Shown here: in pieces, positions 34,178 through 42,408 of the stretch | Position numbering within the stretch: position 1 is the first letter of the stretch | Layout of the letters: every line of letters begins with the position of its first letter | Assembly: GCF_014648195.1 (NCBI RefSeq) | Contig: NZ_BMQQ01000026.1 | Location: 54,908 to 99,004, forward strand | Source: Streptomyces purpureus | GTDB taxonomy: Bacteria > Actinomycetota > Actinomycetes > Streptomycetales > Streptomycetaceae | DNA length: 44,097 nt | Direction of reading: 5' to 3' | Notes under the pieces: generated by a model | Seen by the model: only the letters and a program-made list of their open reading frames with translations | Database searches by the model: none | What the model was told of the DNA's origin: nothing | Made by a program: the position numbers and the translations under genes

Positions 34178-35923
34178 GTGACCACGGGGGAAGCGAATGC
34201 CGGGGACCTCATAGGCCAGCTGCTCGGAGGACGCTACCGGGTGACCTCGGTGGTCGGGCGCGGTGGCATGGGCGTGGTCGCCCGGGCCGTCGACGAGCTG
34301 CTCAACAGAGAAGTCGCCGTCAAGGTCCTGCGGGCCTACACCGACGCCTCCCCGCACGAGCTGGCCGGTCTGCGGGTCCGGATGCAGCGGGAGGCGCAGG
34401 CCGCCGCGCGGATCCGGCACAGCGGGGTGGTCACGGTGCACGACGTGACCGAGGAGCGGGGTCTTCCCGTCATCGTCATGGAACTCGTCCACGGGCCCTC
34501 ACTCGACGACGTGCTCACCGAGCGCGGCACGCTCCCGCCGCACGAAGTGGCCGCGATCGGCGCCAAGTTGATGGACGCGCTCGACGCCGCGCACCGCGTC
34601 GGCGTCCTGCACCGGGACGTCAAGCCGGGGAACGTGCTGCTGGAGCGCGGCGAGCGAAGCGAGATGGGGGTCCCCCCGGCCGGAGGCTGGGGGAGGGTCG
34701 TCCTCACCGACTTCGGCATCGCCAGCATGGACACCGCCGGCGACGACGCCATGGACAAGCTGACCCGCAGCGGTCAGATCGTGGGCTCCCTCGACTATCT
34801 GCCGCCGGAGCGCGCGCAGGGCAGGGAGCCCGGGCCCGCGTCGGACATCTGGTCGCTCGGCATGACGCTGTACGCGGCGGTGGAAGGCGCCGCGCCGTTC
34901 CGCCGTACGTCCGCGTGGTCCACCCTGGCGGCGATCGTCACCGAGCCGCTGCCGGAACCCCGGCAGGCCGGTCCGCTCACGCCCGTGCTGCGAGCGCTGA
35001 TGGCGAAGGAGCCGGAGAGCCGGCCGACCGCCGACCAGGCACGCGCGATGCTGGAGCAGGTCGCCGCGGGCGGGACGGCGCACGTCGCACCACTCTCACC
35101 GCACGCCCCGCCCGCACCATCGGCACCGCAGGCGTCTTCGGTACGTACGCCGACCGAGGCCGCGATCCCGACACCGCCGCCCGGCTTCGGCCCCGCCCCG
35201 GCCCACCCGGCCGCCCACCCCGTCCACCCTCAGCCCGGCGCCCCGTACGCGGGACCCGGAGTCCCCGCCGGCGAAACGAGCCGCATCGCGGCCCGGCGCG
35301 CACGCCGCCGCGGCCGCACGCTCACCGCATCCGTGGCCGCCGTCGCGCTCCTCGCCGCGGGTGGCGGAATCACGTATGCCCTGACGGCCAGGGAAGACGC
35401 CCCGGCCACGAACGTCGCGCAGCCGTCGTCGCCCGGCGTCAGCTCGCCCGCGGACAGCCCGCAGCCGTCCGCGGGAAGCACCCCGTCGTCCGCCGCGTCT
35501 CCCAGCTCCTCCGCCCAGCCGTCTCCCTCCAAGGAGAAGGAAGAGGACCGGACGACGAAGGGCCCCACGACGAAGCCCAAGGACGACGGGTCGGCCACGG
35601 CGTCCACCTCCCCCAAGGCCACGCCCAGTTCGACGGTGAAGGAGCCCACACCGGTGTCGACGGCCTGCACCGGCTGGGCGCGCCAGAACAACAGCGACGG
35701 ATACGGCTACGTGTCCCAGGGCACCCACCTCTACACCGGGCCGTACTCGGAGTGCTCCTATGTGACCGCGGTCAAGTCCGGCGTGAAGGTCCACTACCAC
35801 TGCTACGTCACCAATGCCCACGGCAACAAGTGGATCTACGCCCGTATCGACGGCACGAGCACCGAGGGCTGGATCTTCAGCGACAAGTCCACCCTGAAGA
35901 CCGGCTCATTGGTCCGCTGCTGA
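34178..35923 (+). CDS. Membrane Ser/Thr protein kinase with SH3-like extracellular domain
   Basis: A 581-aa Hanks-type kinase: glycine loop VGRGGMG (26-32), Lys49, catalytic loop HRDVKPGN (145-152), DFG (178-180), and activation segment GSLDYLPPE. After a Pro-rich linker comes one membrane helix (LTASVAAVALLAAGGGITYA), a Ser/Pro/Lys-rich spacer, and a C-terminal extracellular domain (about 500-581) with SH3-like character and four Cys. GTG 34178 is preceded by GGAG. Unusually, residues 158-173 between the catalytic loop and DFG are encoded by an interspersed repeat (34649-34696). The next small gene is probably cotranscribed. Confidence 0.93.
   Translation: MTTGEANAGDLIGQLLGGRYRVTSVVGRGGMGVVARAVDELLNREVAVKVLRAYTDASPHELAGLRVRMQREAQAAARIRHSGVVTVHDVTEERGLPVIVMELVHGPSLDDVLTERGTLPPHEVAAIGAKLMDALDAAHRVGVLHRDVKPGNVLLERGERSEMGVPPAGGWGRVVLTDFGIASMDTAGDDAMDKLTRSGQIVGSLDYLPPERAQGREPGPASDIWSLGMTLYAAVEGAAPFRRTSAWSTLAAIVTEPLPEPRQAGPLTPVLRALMAKEPESRPTADQARAMLEQVAAGGTAHVAPLSPHAPPAPSAPQASSVRTPTEAAIPTPPPGFGPAPAHPAAHPVHPQPGAPYAGPGVPAGETSRIAARRARRRGRTLTASVAAVALLAAGGGITYALTAREDAPATNVAQPSSPGVSSPADSPQPSAGSTPSSAASPSSSAQPSPSKEKEEDRTTKGPTTKPKDDGSATASTSPKATPSSTVKEPTPVSTACTGWARQNNSDGYGYVSQGTHLYTGPYSECSYVTAVKSGVKVHYHCYVTNAHGNKWIYARIDGTSTEGWIFSDKSTLKTGSLVRC
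34649..34696. repeat. Palindromic Streptomyces-type element inserted in frame in the kinase
   Basis: The stretch contains GCGAAGCGAGATGGGGGTCC followed by CCCCGGCCGGAGGCTGGGGG. GGGGGTCCCCCC is self-complementary, and CCCCCC pairs with TGGGGGAGG around GGCCGGAGGC. I recall very similar sequences scattered through Streptomyces genomes. Here it adds 16 codons without a stop. Identity to a named family was not checked. Confidence 0.6.
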
Positions 35924-35942
35924 AGTCGCGAGGAGAAGAATC

Positions 35943-36149
35943 GTGAGCGAGTGGGACCTGTCGGCGTACGAGGGGATGTGGACCACCGAGCGGGACGACT
36001 GGGAGCTGCACCGGGCCGGTGACTCCTATCTGCCGGTCAGCAAGGGCGACCGGCCGATGGCGCACCTGATGTGCGACGACGATCTGGCGGAGCTGGTCGT
36101 CGCGCGGATGCTCGCGGCCGGGGTCACGGTGGTGGACGAGCCGGGCTGA
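35943..36149 (+). CDS. Small acidic protein, 68 aa
   Basis: A 68-aa acidic soluble protein (MSEWDLSAYEGMWTTERDDW to AGVTVVDEPG). GTG 35943 is preceded by GAGGAGAAG. It lies 19 bp after the kinase gene, same strand, so cotranscription is likely. It has no signal or membrane segment. Function unknown; it could be a partner or substrate of the kinase, but nothing proves this. Confidence 0.75.
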   Translation: MSEWDLSAYEGMWTTERDDWELHRAGDSYLPVSKGDRPMAHLMCDDDLAELVVARMLAAGVTVVDEPG

Positions 36150-36183
36150 GCCGGGGCGCCGCAGCCGCGGTCAAGGGCCCGGC

Positions 36184-36975
36184 TCAGGCGGTCAGCCAGC
36201 AGCGGCGGTCGCGGGCCACGGTGTGGACACGCTCCACCTGCGCGGGGTCGAGCGCACCCGACATCGGCCCCAGGGAAGCCACTTGGCGCTCCTGATAGAC
36301 CCTCACCTCCAGCTGCGTGGGGACGACGTCCAGCTTGGACACGTCGACCCAGACCAGTACCGGCTGTACGGGTACGCGGAAGCCGCAGTGCCGTTCCAGC
36401 GCCGCGGCGACGCGGCGGGCCTCGGCGCGGAGGTCGGCAACGTACGGCTGGGGGTCCGCGCCGTCGATCCGGAGTGTGTCGTCACCGACCCACACCGCCT
36501 TCTCGGGGTGGTGCCTGGTGTGGATGGTGAAGACGCCGCCGGGGCCGATCAGCAGGTGCTCGAGGTCCGGCCCGTCGGGCAGCGGTACGGCGTGCAGGAC
36601 GTGCCAGCCCCTCTTGGTCAGCCGGTCCAGCTCGGCGCCCACCCGCGCCTCGGCGGCCCGCCCGGGTCTGCGGCCCAGGACGCGGGCCGCGATCCGGTCG
36701 AGGAGGCCGGTCCCGGGGCGTTCGGCGGCCAGGTCGTTGTCCGGGGTGAGGGGCGGGAGGGAGTCGGGGATCGGCGCGGCCGTCGGGCCCGACTGGGGCG
36801 GACCGGGGTCCTGCCGGGCCAGGGCGTCCACCGCCGCGTCGCCGTACTTGCGGTCGAGGAAGGTGATCTCCCCGGTCGTACGGTCGGCCCAGGCGACAGC
36901 GGTGCCGTCCGGGAGGTTGACGTAGAGACGGTCGTGGCCCTGCCGCTTCCACGAGGTGACCCGCAGCTCGCGCAT
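36184..36975 (-). CDS. NERD-domain protein, 263 aa
   Basis: A 263-aa protein whose C-terminal half has the NERD (nuclease-related) pattern: AEARVGAELDRL, GWHVLHAVPLPD, DLEHLLIGPGGVFTIHTRHH, a Lys-containing strand and a late VLVWVDVSKLDV. The N-terminal part (about 1-60) starts with a small beta-rich region (DRLYVNLPDGTAVAWADRTT). The predicted fold is related to restriction-like nucleases; activity is uncertain. ATG 36975. It is convergent with the small gene to its left. Confidence 0.87.
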   Translation of the reverse strand: MRELRVTSWKRQGHDRLYVNLPDGTAVAWADRTTGEITFLDRKYGDAAVDALARQDPGPPQSGPTAAPIPDSLPPLTPDNDLAAERPGTGLLDRIAARVLGRRPGRAAEARVGAELDRLTKRGWHVLHAVPLPDGPDLEHLLIGPGGVFTIHTRHHPEKAVWVGDDTLRIDGADPQPYVADLRAEARRVAAALERHCGFRVPVQPVLVWVDVSKLDVVPTQLEVRVYQERQVASLGPMSGALDPAQVERVHTVARDRRCWLTA

Positions 36976-37153
36976 CGCACCCCCACCCCCCGGTCGCTCC
37001 TGTCGGCCGCGCCCCCCGCGGGCCGTCCCGCCATCGGAGCACCGGGGTGACAGCGCTCACAAGTGCGCATTGAGGGAAGGGGTTTGCTCCTCCCGCGGGC
37101 TCCGGCGCCTCCGCCCCCGGATCGGAGCGGGTCAGGGATTCATGGGGAGCGGG

Positions 37154-37453
37154 TCAGGTGTTCAGATGGCTGAAGGCCACTTCGAAGCGCTCGACCGAGA
37201 CGATCCGCTGGCCCTCCCGTTGCGCGGTCTGCTCGCGGATCTCGTGGGCGCGTTCTTCGCTCGCCCGCATGGTCTGTTCGTCCTGCCACAGGGTCATCGA
37301 CCTGGCCTGTCCGGTGGCCCGGTCGACGAGGTAGTACACCCCGACGAAGCCGGGAAGCTCCTGGACCTGCTGGACGATCGCCTCCGACAGCGCGGCCAGG
37401 TCTCCCTCGGGCGGGACCGGTGAACCCTGGTAGGTGCTCAGCCTTGCGAACAT
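37154..37453 (-). CDS. ABM-domain protein, 99 aa
   Basis: A 99-aa dimeric alpha-beta barrel protein of the antibiotic-biosynthesis-monooxygenase type: MFARLSTYQGS, IVQQVQELPGFVGVYYLVDR, ARSMTLWQDEQTMRASEERA and VERFEVAF. Such proteins are small oxygenases or unknown barrel proteins. ATG 37453 has AAAGG upstream. It is divergent from the PP2C gene. Confidence 0.85.
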   Translation of the reverse strand: MFARLSTYQGSPVPPEGDLAALSEAIVQQVQELPGFVGVYYLVDRATGQARSMTLWQDEQTMRASEERAHEIREQTAQREGQRIVSVERFEVAFSHLNT

Positions 37454-37654
37454 CGCCGACCATCCTTTCCACGACTCCCCCGCGTTCACGACCAGCGTGC
37501 TCCCGGTGACCGGAGGCCGCATGCCGAGCCGTGGCCGGGGGGCCGGAGGCCTTGGCGCTGCGGGCCCGGGGGCCGTGGGGAGCCGTGGTCGGGGAGCCGT
37601 GGTCGCGCCCGCGCGGGACAATGGGGGTGACGCCCTCGGGAGAGGCTGGTCGTC

Positions 37655-38398
37655 GTGCCGTACATCGCCGTGACTGCCCTGAGCCATGCCGGGCTCGTCC
37701 GCGAGCACAACGAGGACAGCCTGGTCATCGGCCCGTGGACGCTGTGCGGCACCGTCACCGAGAACCCGCAGACTCTTCTCTTCCCCCTCGGCACCCCGCT
37801 CGTCGTGGCGATCGCGGACGGGCTCGGCGGGCAGCCCGCCGGGGAGGTGGCCAGTGCGCTGGTCGTACGGCAGCTGGCCGCGCTCGGCCCGTCGCTGGAC
37901 GGGGCGGAGGCCGTACGCGAGGCCCTGGACCTGTGCAACGAGGAGCTGTACGCGGCCGCGGCGGGCCGGCCCGAGCTGGCCACGATGGGGACCACGGTCG
38001 CCGGGATGGTCGTACGGGGCAGGTCGCCGCTCACGTTCAACGTCGGCGACAGCCGGGTGTACGACGCGTCCGGCGATAGGTTCCGGCAGGTCAGCGTGGA
38101 CGACAGCCCGCCGCCGCCACCGGGACGGCGTACGACGTCGGCGGTGACGCAGACGCTGGGCGGCAGCACACGGCCCATCGCCGTCACGCCCCACGTCACG
38201 GCCCTGGAGACGGGCGCGGACGCCCCCCGCTGGCTCCTGTGCAGCGACGGGCTGACGGACCCGGTGCCGGACGAGGAGATCGGCGCCGTGCTGCGGGTGC
38301 ACAACGACGGCCGGGCCGCCTTCGAGCTGTGGAAGGCGGCCATGGAGGCCGGCGGGCCCGACAACATCACGCTCGCGCTCGTACGCCTCGGTGAGTGA
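37655..38398 (+). CDS. PP2C-family Ser/Thr protein phosphatase
   Basis: A 247-aa PPM-family phosphatase with the metal-binding motifs in order: VREHNEDS, IADGLGGQPAGEVAS, MGTTVAGMVV, FNVGDSRVY, LLCSDGLTD and GGPDNITLALV. It removes phosphate from Ser/Thr using Mn or Mg. There is no membrane segment, so it is cytosolic. GTG 37655 follows GAGAGG. It could oppose the membrane kinases encoded at 34178 and 23830, though they are not in one operon. Confidence 0.93.
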   Translation: MPYIAVTALSHAGLVREHNEDSLVIGPWTLCGTVTENPQTLLFPLGTPLVVAIADGLGGQPAGEVASALVVRQLAALGPSLDGAEAVREALDLCNEELYAAAAGRPELATMGTTVAGMVVRGRSPLTFNVGDSRVYDASGDRFRQVSVDDSPPPPPGRRTTSAVTQTLGGSTRPIAVTPHVTALETGADAPRWLLCSDGLTDPVPDEEIGAVLRVHNDGRAAFELWKAAMEAGGPDNITLALVRLGE

Positions 38399-38456
38399 GG
38401 CCCGCCGGGAGCGCCGCCCGGGGTACGGCCGCACCGCGCCCCGGAGGCGTTCCCGC

Positions 38457-39524
38457 TCAGCCGGTGAAGGGCTCGGGGTCGAGGGCGGCCAGCCGCTCCG
38501 GGTCGGTGAGGATGTCCAGGGCCGTGACCTTTCCGTCGCGGATCGTGAACGCCATGAGGGAGATCGGACGGCCCTCCGCCATCGCGAGGACTCCGGCCGC
38601 CCCGTTCACCAGGGCCGGTACGGACGCCTCGGCGAAGCGGGCGAAGGTGATGGCCTGACCCGCCACCGCCGCGGCGCCGCGGATCAGCATGCCCGGGCGC
38701 AGGGCGCCACCGTCGGAGCGGGCCACGATGTCCGGGTCGAGGACCGCCACGAGGGCCTCGAAGTCGCCGCCGCGGGCGGCGGCGAGGAAGGCGTCCACGA
38801 CCTCGCGCTGGCGCGGGACGTCGCAGTCGGGCGCCGGGGCCGCGCCCTGGACCCGGCGGCGGGCGCGGCTGGCGAGCTGGCGGGTGGCGGTGGGGGTGCG
38901 GCCCACGATGGGCGCGATGTCGTCGAAGGGGACGGCGAAGAGGTCGTGCAGGATGAACGCGAGCCGCTCGGCGGGGGCCAGCGTGTCCAGGACGACGAGA
39001 AGCGCGAGGCCGACGGAGTCGGCGAGCAGCGCCGCGTGTTCGGGGTCGATCACGTCCCCGGCGCCGACGACCGGATCGGGCAGCCGTACCCCCGGCTCGT
39101 CGAGGGGTTCCTCGCGGCGCGAGGTACGGGAGCGCAGCATGTCCAGGCAGATCCGGCCGACGACCGTGGTCAGCCAGCCGCCCAGGTTCTCGACGCCGTC
39201 CGTCCCGGAGCGGCTGAGCCGGATCCACGCCTCCTGTACGGCATCGTCGGCCTCGTTGAGCGAGCCGAGCATGCGGTAGGCGACCGCCCGCAGGTGGCTG
39301 CGGTGGGCCTGGAATCGCTCAGCGAGAAGGGCGTCGGCGTAGGCCCGGTCCCTCGGCGTGCCGAGCTGCCTGGGCTCACCCGCTTCTCCTGGCTCCGTCG
39401 GCTCCCTGAGCTCGATGTGCTCGGGGTGCTCGGTGTGCTCCGTGGCCTCGGTGTGCTCGCTCGCGCCCTGCACGTCCCCCGGTTCCATCTGCCCTGTCCG
39501 CCCCATCCGTCGTATCGGTTCCAT
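38457..39524 (-). CDS. ECF sigma factor with SnoaL-like C-terminal domain
   Basis: A 355-aa ECF sigma factor of the SigJ/ECF41 type. Sigma region 2 (AYRMLGSLNEADDAVQEAWI) and region 4 (LAPAERLAFILHDLFAVPFD, DIAPIVGRTPTATRQLASRA) are followed by a SnoaL-like domain of about 120 residues containing SDGGALRPG, which in this family controls activity without a separate anti-sigma factor. ATG 39524 follows GGAGAGG. The first 60 residues are an unusual Glu/His/Thr-rich run (ASEHTEATEHTEHPEHIELR), absent from usual members. Confidence 0.9.
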   Translation of the reverse strand: MEPIRRMGRTGQMEPGDVQGASEHTEATEHTEHPEHIELREPTEPGEAGEPRQLGTPRDRAYADALLAERFQAHRSHLRAVAYRMLGSLNEADDAVQEAWIRLSRSGTDGVENLGGWLTTVVGRICLDMLRSRTSRREEPLDEPGVRLPDPVVGAGDVIDPEHAALLADSVGLALLVVLDTLAPAERLAFILHDLFAVPFDDIAPIVGRTPTATRQLASRARRRVQGAAPAPDCDVPRQREVVDAFLAAARGGDFEALVAVLDPDIVARSDGGALRPGMLIRGAAAVAGQAITFARFAEASVPALVNGAAGVLAMAEGRPISLMAFTIRDGKVTALDILTDPERLAALDPEPFTG

Positions 39525-39588
39525 CTGGCCCTCTCCTCGCCCCCCGCCACCTTGACGGAGCCCGTCCGCCGAATGTGACGGGCGGCCC

Positions 39589-40266
39589 TCAGCCGGTCGC
39601 AAGCTGCTGCTCCAGGCCATTCAAGATCGCGTTGAGGCCAAAGGCGAAGGTGTTGTCGGGAGCCGCGTTGTAGTCCGTCCCGCTCGCGGACTCGATACGG
39701 GCGCGCAGCCGCGGGTACCCCCGCGCGATCTCCGTCGCCTCTGCCAGGCTCTCGGAGATCTGCGCCTCCGGGTCGCCGCCGTTACGGCTGAGCCTGCGGG
39801 TGAGGGAGATCGTGGCAGCGGCGCCCGCGGCGTTGCCCAGGACGAAGGTGAAGACGGTGGCGACGGCCTGGTCGGCCTCGGCGCCGGTGAAGCCGGCCTT
39901 CTCGTAGAGGCCGATCATGTGGTCGTCGACGCGCGACTTGGCCGGGCCGTACAGGAGATGAGCGGCGAGCGCCTGGAGCAGCCAGGGGTGGCGGGTCATC
40001 ATCGCGTGCATGCTGTTCGCCATGGCCGTGGCGGCCTCGCGCCACTCCAGCGCGTCGATGTCGGGCAGTCCGACCTCCTTCCAGACCTCGTCACCGGCCA
40101 GCCGGACCAGGTTGTCCTTGTTCTTGACGTGCCAGTAGACGGCGGTCGCGGCCGAGCCGAGCCGGTTGCCCAGGGCGCGCATGTTGAGGCCGTCGAGGCC
40201 GTCGGCGTCCAGGAGCTCGATGGCGGCCTTGACGATCTGGTCTGCGGTGAGCGTGTTCTGTGCCAT
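39589..40266 (-). CDS. TetR-family repressor
   Basis: A 225-aa TetR regulator. The helix-turn-helix is at the N-terminus (IVKAAIELLDADGLDGLNMR, ALGNRLGSAATAVYWHVKNK) and the C-terminal part is helical with a TetR_C-like layout. It is divergent from a membrane-protein gene, and the intergenic region carries three copies of one palindrome, so it probably represses both. ATG 40266. Confidence 0.93.
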   Translation of the reverse strand: MAQNTLTADQIVKAAIELLDADGLDGLNMRALGNRLGSAATAVYWHVKNKDNLVRLAGDEVWKEVGLPDIDALEWREAATAMANSMHAMMTRHPWLLQALAAHLLYGPAKSRVDDHMIGLYEKAGFTGAEADQAVATVFTFVLGNAAGAAATISLTRRLSRNGGDPEAQISESLAEATEIARGYPRLRARIESASGTDYNAAPDNTFAFGLNAILNGLEQQLATG

Positions 40267-40278
40267 GACCCCACCATA

Positions 40279-40362
40279 GTTGAACTAAGTACAAGCGAGG
40301 CCCGGAAAGGACTTGCACTTAGTGCAAGTCGCCTTCTAAGCTGCACTTGCACTTAGTTCAAG
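40279..40362. promoter_or_regulatory. Three TetR-type palindromic operators
   Basis: Copies: CTTGTACTTAGTTCAAC (minus strand, 40295-40279), CTTGCACTTAGTGCAAG (40312-40328, perfect arms) and CTTGCACTTAGTTCAAG (40346-40362). The consensus is CTTGNACTTAGTNCAAG. They fill the gap between the repressor and the membrane-protein gene; the first lies 13 bp upstream of the repressor start. Confidence 0.85.
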
Positions 40363-40394
40363 CGGCCCGCACGAAGCCCTCGAAGGAGACCGGC

Positions 40395-40919
40395 ATGTCC
40401 AGCACCACCACCGCCCTGTTCCAGCTCCTGATCGCCCTCGCCTTCATCTCCATCCCGCTCGTCCGGGCCCGCTACGGGGCGCGTGCCCAGAGCGCCGTCG
40501 AGAACGAGCTCGGCCGCCAGGGCGTGCGCACCACCGTGATGGCCGAGAACGGGATGCGGCTCGACGCCGGCGGCCACGAGACCTGGGCGCCGCTCGGCAT
40601 CGCCCTCACGATGACCTCGCTGGCGGCCCTCAACCTCTTCGGCAACAGCTGGGGCGAGACCCTCTCCTGGTATCTCCAGCCCGTGGTACTGCTGATCAAC
40701 TGCGTGATCCTCTACAGCAATCTCACCGCCACGGCCTCCGTCGCCGCCGCCTTCGCCAGGAGCGACGACAGCGAGCTCCGGCGGATCGACGTCAAGGCGA
40801 TGCTCACCGCCGCCGAGCAGGGCTTCCCCCGCTGGGTCATGCCCTACCTGCAGAACATCCGCCACACCGTCGTCTTCGCCGGCTCGCTCGCGGTCCTCGC
40901 CCTCCTCGCCACCAGCTGA
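40395..40919 (+). CDS. Membrane protein under TetR control, 174 aa
   Basis: A 174-aa protein with about four membrane segments (ALFQLLIALAFISIPLV; LGIALTMTSLAALNLF; LQPVVLLINCVILYSN; VVFAGSLAVLALLATS) and a cytoplasmic loop between the third and fourth. ATG 40395 is preceded by GAAGGAG. No transporter family recognised. As the divergent partner of the TetR gene with strong operators, it is the probable main target. Confidence 0.85.
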   Translation: MSSTTTALFQLLIALAFISIPLVRARYGARAQSAVENELGRQGVRTTVMAENGMRLDAGGHETWAPLGIALTMTSLAALNLFGNSWGETLSWYLQPVVLLINCVILYSNLTATASVAAAFARSDDSELRRIDVKAMLTAAEQGFPRWVMPYLQNIRHTVVFAGSLAVLALLATS

Positions 40920-41219
40920 CCCTCCGTCACCTCGCCTGGCAGGCCTGGAGTCGCCATCCCCGTCGCGGTCTGATCCACGGCGGCACGAGGCCGGGGGTTC
41001 AAGCCGTTCGTCGAAGCGGGGGATCCGGCCAACTCGGGGTGGAGAAAGCGTTTGCAGCACGCAGATCCTGGGAACACCCGTTCCCCATGCGTCACTTCTC
41101 GCCACTAATTGAGCACGTAACGTTACCGAAATCCATGGGGTCGATGTGTGTTTCGGCGACGTAGCCGCAAGACTCGCGTTCACCGATCAGGCACAAATTC
41201 GAGCGGAAGGATGCACACA
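40920..41219. other. Upstream region of the protease-inhibitor gene
   Basis: No gene seen. It contains a perfect 10-bp palindrome GTAACGTTAC at 41117-41126, about 100 bp before the inhibitor start, a possible operator, and the GGAAGG ribosome-binding site. The extended reading frame of the leftward bL37 gene also runs into here on the opposite strand. Confidence 0.4.
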
Positions 41220-41651
41220 ATGCGAACCACCGCACGCTGGGCAGCGACGATTGCGCTGGCGGCCACAGCCGTTGGCTGGCCGCTGACCGCCGCCGTCGCC
41301 CAGCCTGCCCCCGCGCCCGCCTCCCTCTACGCCCCTTCGGCCCTGGTACTGACCGTGGGCCATGGCGAGAGCTCGGCCGACACGACGGTGGAGCGGGCCG
41401 TGACCCTCGCCTGCGAGCCCACGGCGGCCGGGACGCACCCGGACGCGGAGGGTGCCTGCGGGCAACTCCGTCAGTCCCGTGGTGACTTCGACAGGCTGCC
41501 CGAGAACACGGCGGGCATCTGCACACGGGAGTACAACCCCGTGGTCGTGACGGCGGAGGGCGTCTGGCAGGGCAAGCGCGTCTCCTACGAGCGCGTCTAC
41601 GCCAACGACTGCGTACGCAAGTCCCAGGGTTCGCGCGTGTTCTCGTTCTGA
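41220..41651 (+). CDS. Streptomyces subtilisin inhibitor (SSI) family protein
   Basis: A 143-aa secreted protease inhibitor. The signal peptide is about residues 1-30; the mature part has the SSI marks SLYAPSALVLTVGHG, GTHP, DGVWQGKR-like EGVWQGKRVSYERV and terminal VFSF. Four Cys (65, 80, 101, 131) have the SSI spacing for two disulfides. The reactive site is CTREYNP, so P1 is Arg103 and P1' is Glu104, unlike the Met-Val of classical SSI; trypsin-like proteases are the likely targets. ATG 41220 has GGAAGG upstream. A terminator follows at 41701. Confidence 0.95.
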   Translation: MRTTARWAATIALAATAVGWPLTAAVAQPAPAPASLYAPSALVLTVGHGESSADTTVERAVTLACEPTAAGTHPDAEGACGQLRQSRGDFDRLPENTAGICTREYNPVVVTAEGVWQGKRVSYERVYANDCVRKSQGSRVFSF

Positions 41652-41700
41652 CACCTCCCCGCGTGGCACGTGCGATCCGAAGGCACGAGTCCGTACGCAT

Positions 41701-41735
41701 GAGAGAGCCCCAGGCCGACGGCCTGGGGCTCTCTC
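41701..41735. terminator. Perfect 15-bp terminator hairpin
   Basis: GAGAGAGCCCCAGGC (41701-41715) pairs perfectly with GCCTGGGGCTCTCTC (41721-41735) around CGACG. It lies between the convergent inhibitor and bL37 genes and should serve both. Confidence 0.85.
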
Positions 41736-41769
41736 GCGCCCACGCACACGAATCGAGCGCGGGGAATAA

Positions 41770-41841
41770 GGCGTTGGGGCGCTTGCCGTGGTTCGCGCCC
41801 TTCTTCTTGCGGGCGCGGCGCTTGTTGCCTCGTTTGGACAT
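41770..41841 (-). CDS. bL37 ribosomal protein, stop codon missing
   Basis: Twenty-four codons give MSKRGNKRRARKKKGANHGK followed by RPNA, the full length and ending of actinobacterial bL37, a basic rRNA-binding peptide of the 50S subunit. ATG 41841 has GGGAG nine bases upstream. After the last Ala codon the expected stop is a TTA (41769-41767), and the frame stays open through the terminator hairpin to 41092, giving a 249-codon ORF antisense to the inhibitor gene. A single substitution, sequencing error or true extension are all possible. TTA is read by the rare bldA leucine tRNA in Streptomyces. A divergent paralogue is at 261-338. Confidence 0.8.
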
Positions 41842-41929
41842 GGAGCACATCTCCCTGAATCGGGATTTTCCGGCCGTCGCCAGTCTAGGTTCGTGGGGAC
41901 ACACCCGCATCAGCAGCCCTTTGGGCGCC

Positions 41930-41948
41930 GTATACAGGCGGTATACAG
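41930..41948. promoter_or_regulatory. Two GTATACAG repeats spaced 11 bp
   Basis: GTATACAG occurs at 41930-41937 and 41941-41948, 36 bp before the PH-domain gene and between it and bL37. The 11-bp step suggests a regulator site or part of a promoter. No known box was recognised. Confidence 0.35.
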
Positions 41949-41983
41949 TTTCGAACAGCGTTCAACTTCCGAGCGCGCGAGAC

Positions 41984-42382
41984 ATGGCGCTCGGCAACAT
42001 AGGGGTGGGGGCCTTCGTGGCACTGTTCGGAAACGCGCACGCGATCGATCCCGCGGCGGCGCAGCAGGAGTACGCGCGGCTGCTGGGCCAGGGCGAGCAG
42101 GTGCACGCCGCGTACCTGCTGATCCGGGACACGATGCTCTTCACCGACCGTCGGCTGATCATGGTCGACAAGCAGGGGATCACCGGCAAGAAGGTGGAGT
42201 ACCACTCGATTCCGTACCGCAGCATCACGCACTTCGCGGTGGAGACGGCGGGAACGTTCGACCTCGACGCCGAGCTCAAGATCTGGATCTCGGGGACCCA
42301 GATGCCGGTCCAGAAGACGTTCACCAAGGGCGTCGACATCTACGAAGTGCAGGGAATCCTCACGCAGTTCGTGGCCCGCTGA
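41984..42382 (+). CDS. Bacterial PH-domain protein, 132 aa
   Basis: A 132-aa soluble protein with the bacterial PH-domain pattern: AYLLIRDTMLFTDRRLIMVD, KVEYHSIPYRSITHFAVETA, FDLDAELKIWISG and a C-terminal helix IYEVQGILTQFV. ATG 41984; the ribosome-binding site is weak. The function of this family is mostly unknown. A terminator follows at 42409. Confidence 0.87.
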   Translation: MALGNIGVGAFVALFGNAHAIDPAAAQQEYARLLGQGEQVHAAYLLIRDTMLFTDRRLIMVDKQGITGKKVEYHSIPYRSITHFAVETAGTFDLDAELKIWISGTQMPVQKTFTKGVDIYEVQGILTQFVAR

Positions 42383-42408
42383 CCCAACCGCGTTCGACTC
42401 GCACGTCA

